This document shows positions 45,299 to 53,807 of a DNA stretch of 64,000 bases, in pieces. The notes under the pieces are model-generated. The model made no database searches. It worked only from the letters and a program-made list of their open reading frames with translations, and had not been told where the DNA came from. Source of the DNA: Metabacillus dongyingensis (GTDB lineage: Bacteria; Bacillota; Bacilli; Bacillales; Bacillaceae); assembly GCF_019933155.2 (NCBI RefSeq), contig NZ_OK052578.1:124001-188000 (forward strand). Reading direction: 5' to 3'. Within the stretch, counting starts at the first letter, position 1; every line of letters starts with the position of its first letter. Made by a program: the position numbers and the translations under genes.

Positions 45299-45716
45299 GA
45301 TTTATTGTTCAAAGAAGGCTCGTTTACTTGTTCTTCTTGGAATAACAAGTCAAGGAATGTGAGGGGAGAAACGAATGTGTTAGATAAATCTTAAATAATA
45401 CGAAGTAGAAATTCATGGATTGATAGAGTTACAGGTTGCTTCTAGGAGGTGATCATTCAAGTTTAAGGGGAAAATCAATGATGAAGCTACTTTCTTCAAA
45501 CGAATTCTATTATGGGAAGAAATCGAAAGGCATGATTCAGGAATTTAGAAACTCTTAGGATCCTAAAAAAGAAATAAGTTTTCTATATTTACTTTTAAAG
45601 CTGTTGAGGAATAGGAATGTTGGAATTATAAAGGAGAACCCGACAGATACTTGATATTTTGTATTGGTAAGTGTGTAAAGAGTTGTTGAAATCCAATTTA
45701 GAAAGGTGAGATTCAT
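45299..45716 (+). other. Long leader before the beta-lactamase gene
   Basis: About 420 nt separate the operator-controlled promoter from the coding sequence. A 26-codon frame at 45479-45559 begins with ATGATGAAG after AAGGGGAAA, but the protein is unrecognised. No clear terminator lies in between, so transcription could continue into the beta-lactamase gene. Confidence 0.45.
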
Positions 45717-46520
45717 TTGAAAATCAGCAAGGGATGGATAGGAAAAGTTGTGTTTAGTTTGTTACTAACATTATCCGTTGTTATGACATCGTTTAATTAT
45801 CAAACGATTGCTCAATCAGAAAATTCATCTCCCACTCAGATTACCAATCCAGATAAGACAATTGTATTAACGAAATTGAATGACAAAGTATGGACACATA
45901 CATCATATAATGAGTGGAATGGCACAACCTATGACCACAATGGGTTAATCGTTTCTACTTCCAAAGGATTAGTCCTGATTGATACAGCATGGGGGAACGA
46001 CCAAAAAACTGAAGAGTTATTAAAGATGATCAAAAAACATTTGAAGAAAAAAGTTGTTCTGGCGCTGATTACTCATGCGCATGATGATAGCATTTCAGGC
46101 ATTCGGGCGTTACTGAATCAGGGAATTGATGTACGTAGTACACTTTTGACAGCAAAACTAGCTAAAGAATATGGTTATCCTTCGCCCAAACCGACACTTG
46201 ATGTAAACCCAGTGATGAAAGTAAGCGACACAGTAATTGAAGCTTTTTATCCTGGCGAAGGTCATTCGAAAGATAACATTACTGTTTGGCTTCCCCAATA
46301 TAAATTATTATTCGGTGGATGCCTCATCAAATCATTAGATGCAAAAGATCTTGGAAATCTTTCTGATGCAAATGTAGAACAATGGGATAACTCCGTTAAA
46401 AAGGTAATCGAAAAATATCCACATGTCGAAACAGTTGTACCTGGACATGGGAACTGGGGAGATAAGGGCTTACTCTTCCACACAATTGATCTGATTAAAC
46501 AACATACCCATAATAGCTAA
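45717..46520 (+). CDS. bla: Subclass B1 metallo-beta-lactamase (BcII-like)
   Basis: 267 residues from a TTG with AAAGGTGAG upstream. A signal peptide spans about 1-33. All zinc ligands of subclass B1 are present: His120, His122 and Asp124 in THAHDDSISG, His183 in EGHSKDNI, Cys202 in GGCLIK and His244 in VPGHGNWG. It resembles Bacillus cereus BcII in layout (NDKVWTHTSYNEWNG, LIDTAWG). It hydrolyses penicillins, cephalosporins and, in the family, carbapenems. The variant DD after the second His (BcII has AD) leaves the metal Asp in place. Adjacent blaI-blaR1 and operators indicate inducible expression. A terminator follows. Confidence 0.93.
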   Translation: MKISKGWIGKVVFSLLLTLSVVMTSFNYQTIAQSENSSPTQITNPDKTIVLTKLNDKVWTHTSYNEWNGTTYDHNGLIVSTSKGLVLIDTAWGNDQKTEELLKMIKKHLKKKVVLALITHAHDDSISGIRALLNQGIDVRSTLLTAKLAKEYGYPSPKPTLDVNPVMKVSDTVIEAFYPGEGHSKDNITVWLPQYKLLFGGCLIKSLDAKDLGNLSDANVEQWDNSVKKVIEKYPHVETVVPGHGNWGDKGLLFHTIDLIKQHTHNS

Positions 46521-46644
46521 ACGAAACTATCTTAACTTATGTTTTAAAAGAACTCGGTGTTTCATTGGTTCCTAAAATGTTAGGTAGAGACATTTAAGAT
46601 CTCTCTTTATGAAGCAAGAAACTGCTGTGTGATAAGTAATACGG

Positions 46645-46686
46645 AAATCTCCTTCTTAACACAAACTTGAGAAGGAGATTTTTTTA
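46645..46686 (+). terminator. Terminator of the beta-lactamase gene
   Basis: AAATCTCCTTCT pairs with AGAAGGAGATTT around 13 nt, with a long T-run. Confidence 0.92.
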
Positions 46687-46724
46687 TCTAAAATAGGTAC
46701 TCATTTGGTATTATTGTTATGGTA

Positions 46725-46982
46725 CCCAAATAATGTGAAGCGACGGTCGCAGGATGAGTTTTGATCGTACATGCAAATGGCCAGCAAAGGTAAACCCCAG
46801 ACCCAGAACGCATCGACATGCCTCTGGTCACCATGGATCGACTCGATGTCCTTCGGAACGCTAAAGTCATCCCCGGTGTTCTTCAGCAGTGTAACACACA
46901 GAACTTGGCGCGGCAGGCATCCGTCCTCGTGCTCCGGCATGCAGTGCGTTCTGAGCAACCTTTAGTGAGGAGCACCTAGGGC
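46725..46982. other. GC-rich foreign-looking segment without recognisable gene
   Basis: About 250 bp with clearly higher GC than everything around it (for example GGCGCGGCAGGCATCCGTCC). Three overlapping frames are open on both strands, as expected for GC-rich DNA, but none has a ribosome site or a recognisable motif. It may be a fragment acquired from another organism. Confidence 0.45.
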
Positions 46983-47093
46983 GTAGAAGATGCCGAACCT
47001 TTGGATGTGGCACTGCGCAAAATGGAATTCAAATATAATTTAGAATCTGATTATCAGCGTATAGGTGAAGAGCTCATTGGGATTGAATATTAA
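46983..47093 (+). pseudogene. C-terminal fragment of an unidentified protein
   Basis: A frame reading VEDAEPLDVALRKMEFKYNL and ending GEELIGIEY has good protein-like composition but no start. It is joined to the GC-rich segment and looks like the tail of a deleted gene. Confidence 0.35.
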
Positions 47094-47237
47094 TTCGTCC
47101 TTAGCAGGACAATTGCATTTTGACGGAGAGATCCTAGCAAGATACGTACGTACGGTGTGGCCGTCAACGCAAAACAATGAATATAGCACGCAATAGTTCT
47201 ACTATGTATTAAAATTTACGCTATAGCAGGTGAGTGA

Positions 47238-47630
47238 ATGGAGAAATATGTATTATCAAAAACAATCGCCATTGTCTTAGGGGCATTAACGATCATTGCT
47301 ACGTTAGGATATGGCTTTCTTTTTTTACTGGGTACATCCTTAGGGCAAGCCCTCCATTCCAATATTGATACATTGGCAACTAATAAGCTTACTTTATTGA
47401 TTCTTATTAGCCTTCTCATTGTCGGCGTAATAACCGGAGCAGGTTCTTTTGGATTAAACTGGAATGTATGGAGAATCGTTTACTGTGGGTTCTGTTTGGT
47501 ACTTGGAATTTGTCTTCTTGTTACCTTTTTTATTTCTATGGGAGCAATAGGAAGCACATTTGAATTTATGATTTTATGTATTAGCATGATGTATTTTTGG
47601 ATGGGCTATTTAGTGAAAAAGAAAAAATAA
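47238..47630 (+). CDS. Small four-helix membrane protein of unknown function
   Basis: 130 residues with four predicted membrane helices (about 8-34, 50-70, 78-102, 106-124) and a basic C-terminal end (VKKKK). AGGTGAG precedes the ATG. No conserved motif is recognisable; similar small membrane proteins are common in Bacillus. It lies between gene fragments and is apparently monocistronic. Confidence 0.7.
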   Translation: MEKYVLSKTIAIVLGALTIIATLGYGFLFLLGTSLGQALHSNIDTLATNKLTLLILISLLIVGVITGAGSFGLNWNVWRIVYCGFCLVLGICLLVTFFISMGAIGSTFEFMILCISMMYFWMGYLVKKKK

Positions 47631-48544
47631 AAGTTAGAGGGTTAATTAGATTTATGTTGGTGATTTAGTAGTGATATATTCCAATGTACCTAATCAAATC
47701 AGAGCAAACAAACTGAATGGCTATAACAAGCTTAGTGCTAGGTACTGGCTTTACGGATTATTCCTTTTCTTGGATGTTTTTTTCTCCTGCTTTGGCGATC
47801 TATCTTTTAGGGTTGAAGTAACAGCAAAACGAAGATATGGCACGGACGGGACATACCGGACGAACCAGAAATCGAAAAAATTAAATGATTTCAAGAAAAA
47901 GAATAAGAGGTCAAAAGGGAAGCAGCCATTTCTTGGCTGCTTTTTATTGTTCCTTTCCTTTTGAATCCGAATCGTAAAACAGCGCAAGCCGACTATATTT
48001 CCAGCCGGCAGGCACCTGAACCTTTCCGAGGGAAAAGAAAACGGCGAGGCAATCGGTCAAGTGGTACTTTTTTAAGAGCGCACGCAGCAAAAAACTTCAG
48101 TGCTCATCCTTTGACCAATTGCCTATTCGTGTTTTTTGATCTACTTGCAATATTATCGCCAATCTTTGAAGCTGTGTTCTTCTTTTGCTGGACAAAAGCG
48201 ATATCTTCGTTTTGCGGCAATATTTCCGCCAAAGCCACTGCAGTACAAAAGAGCTAAAATACAATGCCCATGAGAACAATTTTGGGATTTGGAATCTTTC
48301 AACATTGTTTCAAAAGCTTGCCGACTTTATGTCAATAGTACTCTCGGTCTTTATGACGAATTTTTGAAATGGCTGCCCAAGTTTCTGAATGCAAACAAAA
48401 TAACGTGTAAGGTTTTATTACAAAAATATACACTTATTAAAATTTTAGGTATAAGTTATATCTATCAAAACAAAGTATGTGAGATTTTATTACATATACC
48501 TTTTTTGAATAAGGTAAAACTATTAAAACAAAGGGGAGTAATTT
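47631..48544. other. Fragment-rich region before the amine oxidase operon
   Basis: Several frames are open on both strands but none is convincing. It includes the repeated 3'-end element at about 47920-48027 and AT-rich promoter DNA from 48410 on. The open frames at 47671-47964, 47961-48257 and 48289-48591 lack ribosome sites and recognisable domains. Confidence 0.5.
47920..48027 (-). repeat. Repeated gene 3' end plus terminator, copy 1
   Basis: A minus-strand frame ending YSRLALFYDSDSKGKEQ and stop (47944) is followed by an AGCAGCCA/TGGCTGCT terminator. The same last codons (SRLALIYESDSKGKKQ) with the same terminator occur near 63335-63420. Only the tail of the gene is left in both places. 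Family unknown. Confidence 0.6.
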
Positions 48545-50170
48545 ATGGAAAAAAACAAAGAAAAAAGCTTAACAAGGAGAGATTTTCTTAACCATGCTGG
48601 TAAAGTCGGCGGAGCAGTTGCAGTTTGGGGTGCGATGGAATCTTTAGGTTTATTAGGGAGCTCAATGGTAAGCGCAAAAAATTTCACTGCTCCTAAAAAA
48701 AGTGATTTAGCAATAAAAAATAAAAATGGTAAAAAAATTATCATTTTAGGAGCAGGAATTGCTGGAATGGCTGCAGCTTATGAATTAGGTAAAGCTGGAT
48801 ATGATTGTAAAATATTAGAAGCAAGAAACCGTACAGGCGGTCGAAATTGGACAGTAAGAAAGGGGACTACAGAAACAGAAATTAATGGTGTAAAACAAAC
48901 ATCTAATTTTGATAAGGGACAATACATGAATGCAGGACCTGCCCGTATTCCACAGAATCATGTAACAATTGATTACTGCAGAGAGCTAGGTGTTGAACTT
49001 GAAGTATTCGCAAATTCAAATGAGTTCTCATACTACTATCAAGAAAATGCTGGGCCTCTGTCTAATCAGAAAATTCGAAAGGGTACTTTGAAATCTGATA
49101 CCCGAGGCTATATATCAGAGCTGTTAGCAAAGGTTGCAGATAAAACAGCGTTAGATTCTCCTCTTTCAAAGGATGATATTGAAAGATTAAGAGCTTATTT
49201 AAAGAGTGAAGGGGATTTATCTGCAGATTATACTTATAAAGGTTCAAGTCGCCGGGGATATAAGGAGTTACCTGGCGGAGGTCTTCAGCCTGGTACAAAA
49301 GATACCCCATATGCCTTTAAGGAGCTTTTGCAATCAGGGATGATGAATAACATTAGTGGCGATTATAGTTTTACTCAACAGCCAATGATGTTTCAACCTG
49401 TCGGAGGGATAGATCAGATTCCAAAAGCTCTTGAAGAAAAGCTGCATGGGCAGATAACATTTGGAGCTGAAGTTCAAGAGATTAGACAATCAGCTGATGG
49501 AGTTCGGATTGTCTACAAAACAAAAGAAAATGGAAAAACAAAAGAAATAAGAGGGGATTATTGTATTTGTACCATTCCACTCCCTGTATTGAAAAATATC
49601 CCGGCTGATTTTACAGCACCAATGAAAAATGCTATTAGGAATATCGAGTATGCAAAGACTGGAAAAATTGGTTTTCAGTTTAAAAATAGATTCTGGGAGC
49701 AGGATGACCGTATTCTCGGCGGGATTACAACAACAAATATGGATATTTCACAGATTTGGTATCCATCGAATGACTATTTAACTCAAAAAGGTGTCTTAAT
49801 TGGCTACTATAATTTTGGTCAAAATGCAATAGATTATGGAAATCTGTCGCTTTCGCAAAGACATGCTCGTGCTTTATCTCAAGGAGGAAAAATACATCCT
49901 CAGTTTGCTAGAGAGATCGAAAATTCCTTTTCTGTTGCATGGCATAAAATTAAATACAATGAAGGCGGATGGGCTGAATACTCCTCATCGGATCGGGAAA
50001 ACTACTATCCTGTATTAAATGAGCCGCAAGGTCGAATTCATCTTGCTGGGGAACACCTCAGTTATTTAACTGGATGGATGGCAGGTGCTTTTGAATCAGC
50101 AAGAATTGTAGTCAGCCGAATTCATGAAGAAGTATTAAAAGAAGGTAAGGCATCATCTATAGCTGGATAA
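48545..50170 (+). CDS. Tat-exported flavin amine oxidase (L-amino acid oxidase-like)
   Basis: 541 residues. The N-terminus has a twin-arginine signal: LTRRDFLNHAG with Arg11-Arg12, then a hydrophobic stretch to about residue 43. The FAD-binding loop is ILGAGIAGMAAAYELGKAG near 71-90, then EARNRTGGRNWT. The C-terminal FAD contact is RIHLAGEHLSYLTGWMAGAFESA near 500-525. This is the flavin monoamine oxidase/LAAO superfamily, which oxidises amines or amino acids to imines with release of hydrogen peroxide. AAAGGGGAG precedes the ATG. An exported RidA-like protein and TatA/TatC genes follow in the same direction, suggesting a dedicated export operon. The amine substrate is unknown. Confidence 0.92.
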   Translation: MEKNKEKSLTRRDFLNHAGKVGGAVAVWGAMESLGLLGSSMVSAKNFTAPKKSDLAIKNKNGKKIIILGAGIAGMAAAYELGKAGYDCKILEARNRTGGRNWTVRKGTTETEINGVKQTSNFDKGQYMNAGPARIPQNHVTIDYCRELGVELEVFANSNEFSYYYQENAGPLSNQKIRKGTLKSDTRGYISELLAKVADKTALDSPLSKDDIERLRAYLKSEGDLSADYTYKGSSRRGYKELPGGGLQPGTKDTPYAFKELLQSGMMNNISGDYSFTQQPMMFQPVGGIDQIPKALEEKLHGQITFGAEVQEIRQSADGVRIVYKTKENGKTKEIRGDYCICTIPLPVLKNIPADFTAPMKNAIRNIEYAKTGKIGFQFKNRFWEQDDRILGGITTTNMDISQIWYPSNDYLTQKGVLIGYYNFGQNAIDYGNLSLSQRHARALSQGGKIHPQFAREIENSFSVAWHKIKYNEGGWAEYSSSDRENYYPVLNEPQGRIHLAGEHLSYLTGWMAGAFESARIVVSRIHEEVLKEGKASSIAG

Positions 50171-50224
50171 ATAAACCAAAGGTAGTTAATAATCGATGAT
50201 TTATAAATAAAAGGAGCTGACTTT

Positions 50225-50779
50225 ATGAAAAAACCTATGAAATCAGTCATTGCAACTGCTGTTTTAGGTATAAGTTTAATCGCAGGATTCTCTTTTGCTT
50301 CCGCAGGCAGCGAAAAAGATGATTTGAAATCAGATAAAGTAACGTTCTTTGGTTCCCCAACTTCTTCAATTTCCAGTTCAGTTGCTGTACCTCAACATTA
50401 TAACCGGTTATCGTTTAGTGGAACAGTTCCTCCTCTTTTGAATAAGGATGGAAAAACTACTTATGAAAGATATGGCGATACAGAAACGCAGGCAATCGGA
50501 ATCTTAGAGAAATTTAAAGCGGATTTGAAAGCAAAAGGACTTTCCCTCGCTGATGTAATCTATCTGCGTGTATATGTCGCGCCAGATCCAAACAAAGGAG
50601 ATATACCAGATTATCAAGGATGGTTTGATGCCTATGCACAGTTCTTTAATACAAAAGAAAATTCAGTGAAAACAGCACGTTCAACAGTAGGTGTGGAAAG
50701 TCTGGTTTCTCCCGATTATCTAATTGAGATTGAAGCAGAAGTAGCCTATAAAAATAACAATAAATCAAAATCAAAATAA
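50225..50779 (+). CDS. Exported RidA-like imine deaminase
   Basis: 184 residues. A Sec-type signal peptide spans about 1-28 (KKPMKSVIATAVLGISLIAG, cleavage near ASA). The rest is a YjgF/RidA domain: LSFSGTVPPL, DTETQAIGILEKFKADLKAKG, DVIYLRVYVAPDP, and the active-site arginine in ARSTVGVESL followed by LIEIEAEVAY. RidA enzymes hydrolyse reactive imines or enamines to oxoacids and ammonia; they are normally cytosolic. Placed behind an exported amine oxidase that makes imines, an extracytoplasmic partner role is attractive (inference). AAAGGAG precedes the ATG. Confidence 0.88.
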   Translation: MKKPMKSVIATAVLGISLIAGFSFASAGSEKDDLKSDKVTFFGSPTSSISSSVAVPQHYNRLSFSGTVPPLLNKDGKTTYERYGDTETQAIGILEKFKADLKAKGLSLADVIYLRVYVAPDPNKGDIPDYQGWFDAYAQFFNTKENSVKTARSTVGVESLVSPDYLIEIEAEVAYKNNNKSKSK

Positions 50780-50800
50780 AAAGTTAGACGAAAGGGGTGG

Positions 50801-51028
50801 ATGATTATGTTTCAAAATATCGGTGTTCCAGGCTTAGTTATCATTCTTATCATTGCACTTGTAATTTTTGGTCCTAAAAAATTACCTGAAATCGGTCGGG
50901 CCTTTGGACGGACTTTATCTGAGTTCAAGAGTGCAACAAGGGAGATAATTGATGAAGATAAAGAGGAAGAGATAAAACCTGAGTTAAAGACTGTTAAAAA
51001 AAATGAAGATAAATCAGCAGTCTCATAA
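50801..51028 (+). CDS. tatA: Twin-arginine translocase subunit TatA
   Basis: 75 residues (73 if ATG 50807 is used, the more usual TatA start). A short N-terminal membrane helix ([20 protein letters not shown]) carries the Phe-Gly-Pro hinge, followed by an amphipathic helix ([19 protein letters not shown]) and a charged tail. TatA forms the variable pore around TatC for folded proteins. AAAGGGG lies upstream. It precedes tatC by 57 nt, and the amine oxidase with its twin-arginine signal lies in the same operon. Confidence 0.95.
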   Translation: MIMFQNIGVPGLVIILIIALVIFGPKKLPEIGRAFGRTLSEFKSATREIIDEDKEEEIKPELKTVKKNEDKSAVS

Positions 51029-51085
51029 TGAATATGTAGGCGGGGAAACTCGTCTACTTCTTTTTTGATAACAGGAGGCGTCACC

Positions 51086-51808
51086 ATGAAAAATAAAGAT
51101 ATCCAACTCATTGAACATTTGGATGAACTTCGCCAACGAATTATCAAAGTTTTGTTAGCATTCATACTCTTTTTCGTTGGTGCGTTTATTTTTGTCCAGG
51201 ATATTTATAATTGGTTAATTAGAGATCTGGATGAAAAATTGGCCGTCCTAGGGCCAAGTGATATTTTATGGGTGTATATGATGATCTCATGTGTATTTGC
51301 TATAGCGGCAACTATTCCTGCAGCTGCCTATCAGACATGGAAGTTTATAGCTCCGGCGCTGACAAAAGACGAGAGTAAAGTCACTTTACGGTTTATCCCA
51401 GGATTATTTATTTTGTTTATTATCGGAATCTGTTTCGGGTATTTTGTACTGTTTCCAATTGTGTTAGGGTTTTTAATGAGTTTGTCCGCGGGGCAGTTTG
51501 AAACGATGTTTACGGCAGATAAATATTTCCGGTTCATAATGAACCTGACTTTACCATTCGGCTTTTTATTTGAAATGCCGTTGGTAGTGATGTTTTTAAC
51601 GAGACTGGGGATTCTCAATCCAGGAAGGTTGGCTAAAGCGAGGAAACTCTCCTATTTTGTCCTCATTATCGTGTCAATCCTGATTACTCCTCCTGATTTT
51701 ATTTCAGATATCCTGGTCATTATTCCTTTACTGGTTCTTTACGAATTGAGTGTCACTATTTCCAAGTTTGTTTATATGAAGAGACAGGTCAACGAAGTCA
51801 CAATGTGA
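51086..51808 (+). CDS. tatC: Twin-arginine translocase subunit TatC
   Basis: 240 residues from ATG 51086, with AGGAGG upstream; the longer frame would contain the ribosome site. Six membrane segments; the N-terminal motif LIEHLDELRQRIIK and FLFEMPLVVMFLTRLGIL are characteristic of TatC. TatC recognises the twin-arginine signal. Together with the adjacent TatA it makes a minimal TatAC system like TatAdCd of B. subtilis, which serves the neighbouring phoD. Here the probable client is the amine oxidase. Confidence 0.95.
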   Translation: MKNKDIQLIEHLDELRQRIIKVLLAFILFFVGAFIFVQDIYNWLIRDLDEKLAVLGPSDILWVYMMISCVFAIAATIPAAAYQTWKFIAPALTKDESKVTLRFIPGLFILFIIGICFGYFVLFPIVLGFLMSLSAGQFETMFTADKYFRFIMNLTLPFGFLFEMPLVVMFLTRLGILNPGRLAKARKLSYFVLIIVSILITPPDFISDILVIIPLLVLYELSVTISKFVYMKRQVNEVTM

Positions 51809-51904
51809 CACCTCAAAGTGCTTTGGTGAAACTAGATCACTACGATGCTTTTTGACTTTTTCCTATAGATTGTTCATGACTTAAAAGCCATAATAAAAAC
51901 ACCG

Positions 51905-51955
51905 TGAGATAAGCTTGTGAAGAAATGTACTTAAACTAACGAAGCAGGATTGATC
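51905..51955. repeat. Intergenic repeat, copy 1
   Basis: Contains TTGTGAAGAAATGTACTTAA followed by ACTAACGAAGCAGGATTG. The first part recurs almost unchanged at 54724-54745 and the second part at 52725-52740. It lies just before the NUDIX gene. Confidence 0.6.
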
Positions 51956-52023
51956 AATAAGAAATTATCGACTTTTATACTCCATATGGTAATATTAGGT
52001 ATTATCAAATTGGTGGTGATGTT

Positions 52024-52641
52024 ATGGAACCTAAGTGGCTTGAATGGGCGAAACAACTTCAATCCATTTCACAGGCAGGATTGACTTATTCAAAAGACGT
52101 TTACGACTTAGAGAGATTTGAATTAATAAGAAATATAAGCGTTGAAATATTGTCACAACATACAGATATGGATAAGAAAGTAATTAATGATTTATTTGCA
52201 AATGAAACAGGTTATGCAACACCTAAAGTAGATATTAGGGCTGTGGTCTTTAAGGACAATAAAATATTATTGGTCAGAGAAAATACTGATGGTTTTTGGT
52301 CGTTACCTGGTGGTTGGGGTGATATTGGATTAACTCCAAGTGAAGTCGCAGTTAAAGAAGTAAAAGAAGAATCAGGGTTTGACGTAAAAGCTACCAAGTT
52401 GTTGGCTGTACTTGATAAGAAGTGCCACCCACATCCTCCTTCTCCTTATCACGTTTACAAAATGTTTATCCAATGTGAAATTATTGGTGGGCAACCAATG
52501 GAAGGTATAGAAACAAGTGCAGTTGAGTTCTTTGCTGAAAACGAACTACCACCGTTATCAATAGCTAGGAATACAAAAACACAAATTGAGATGGCTTTTA
52601 AGCATTTGCATAATCCCAAAGAAACCGTCTATTTTGATTAA
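52024..52641 (+). CDS. NUDIX hydrolase with N-terminal helical domain
   Basis: 205 residues. Residues 1-65 form the NUDIX_N-type helical domain (PKWLEWAKQLQSISQAGLTY). The NUDIX core has DIRAVVFKDNKILLVRE and the Nudix box GGWGDIGLTPSEVAVKEVKE continuing ESG, with the metal-binding Glu residues intact and Lys in place of the usual Arg. Relatives hydrolyse ADP-ribose or CDP-choline type compounds. GGTGGTGAT precedes the ATG. It stands alone between copies of an intergenic repeat. Confidence 0.88.
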   Translation: MEPKWLEWAKQLQSISQAGLTYSKDVYDLERFELIRNISVEILSQHTDMDKKVINDLFANETGYATPKVDIRAVVFKDNKILLVRENTDGFWSLPGGWGDIGLTPSEVAVKEVKEESGFDVKATKLLAVLDKKCHPHPPSPYHVYKMFIQCEIIGGQPMEGIETSAVEFFAENELPPLSIARNTKTQIEMAFKHLHNPKETVYFD

Positions 52642-52659
52642 GTCTGTTTAAAAAAATCC

Positions 52660-52765
52660 GTCCTGTTCTTCAATTAACGAAGTGCTTTACTTCAATAAGG
52701 AGTAAGGCTTTTTTTATTGCACTAACGAAGCAGCATTCCTGTAATAACTGAAAATGAGATTTGAA
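52660..52765. repeat. Intergenic repeat, copy 2
   Basis: GTGCTTTACTTCAATAAGG and AGTAAGGC, then CACTAACGAAGCAGCATTCC and TGTAATAA. The same blocks recur with small changes at 54676-54775. It follows the NUDIX gene. Confidence 0.6.
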
Positions 52766-52848
52766 CGAAAAAAGACCTCTTGATAAGATGAATGTGTCCT
52801 GAGCTGGCCAGCTAAAAAGGACAAAAACATCTATTTGGAGGCCTCACA

Positions 52849-53418
52849 ATGAATTATAACCAAAATCATAAGATCTCTCAAATCACTTCTGAAACCTTAA
52901 TTGTCGGGGTAGATATCGCCAAGCATAATCATGTCGCGAGAGCACAAGATTTTAGAGGGTTGGAACTAGGTAAAACGTGTTTCTTTGAAAATACGAAAGA
53001 AGGATTTCAATCGTTTCTAGATTGGATTGACCAACTAGTAAAAGGGTGTAAGCTAAACCAAGTGATTGTTGGCATGGAGCCAACCGGTCACTACTGGTTA
53101 AATCTAGCTCATCTTCTGAAAGAGAATGATATTAAGTTCGTATCTGTAAATCCACTACATGTTAAACGAAGTAAAGAATTAGATGATAATTCACCTACAA
53201 AGAATGACGTGAAAGATGCAAAAGTCATCGCACAGTTAGTCAAAGACGGAAGATACGCCGAACCAACAATTCCACAAGGTGTTTATGCAGAACTCAGGGT
53301 GGCGAAAAAATTACGCGATCTTCTCAATGTTGACTTACAGATCGTTCAGGGACAAATTCATAACTGGCTTGATCGTTACTTTCCCGAATTTATTCGACTA
53401 ACGGGTCAGGTTAGTTGA
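52849..53418 (+). pseudogene. IS110-family transposase, truncated after the DEDD domain
   Basis: 189 residues remain of about 400. The N-terminal RuvC-like domain is present (VGVDIAKHNHVA, VGMEPTGHYW, TKNDVKDAKVIAQLVKDG with the acidic catalytic residues), but the frame ends shortly after NWLDRYFPEF and lacks the C-terminal helix-hairpin-helix/Ser domain. GGAGG precedes the ATG. The element is therefore inactive; its right part has been lost. Confidence 0.9.
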
Positions 53419-53807
53419 ACATGATACTTTTAATTGTTCAAGAACGGAATGATGTATTCTTTTGGGGTATTGAAAATAGACAGAATACTTTAATAAATAG
53501 CTAAAATCATCTTTATTTATTTAGCAATCTTTGGTAATATCTAAAATAGAGATGTAAAGAAAGGGGAATCTATATTACACATGTGGATTACTTTGAAATG
53601 ATTAGTTAATTGGATAGAGAGACGATGGCGATTCCTATTGTTAAGGATACGTTTATTTGTCTATCTTAAATCATTCAAGGGATTCATGGTGTGGACAATT
53701 AAATTCCCATTACCAAGCAGATACCTTTGTATATCTGCTTTTAATTATGGGTAAAAATACATCTCTATTGGCACAATCATAGCGTCCCTATTTTTGGGGG
53801 AATTTAA
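53419..53807. other. Intergenic region behind the IS110 fragment
   Basis: No gene. A hairpin (AGCAGATACCTTTGTATATCTGCT, 53718-53741) with T-rich DNA behind it is terminator-like. Confidence 0.5.

Noticed and set aside
46701..46958. 85-codon minus-strand frame in the GC-rich segment
   Set aside because: Several overlapping frames are open there on both strands; none has a ribosome site or known motif.
47671..48257. Long overlapping frames before the amine oxidase gene
   Set aside because: No ribosome sites, odd composition, and they run through the terminator of a minus-strand gene remnant.
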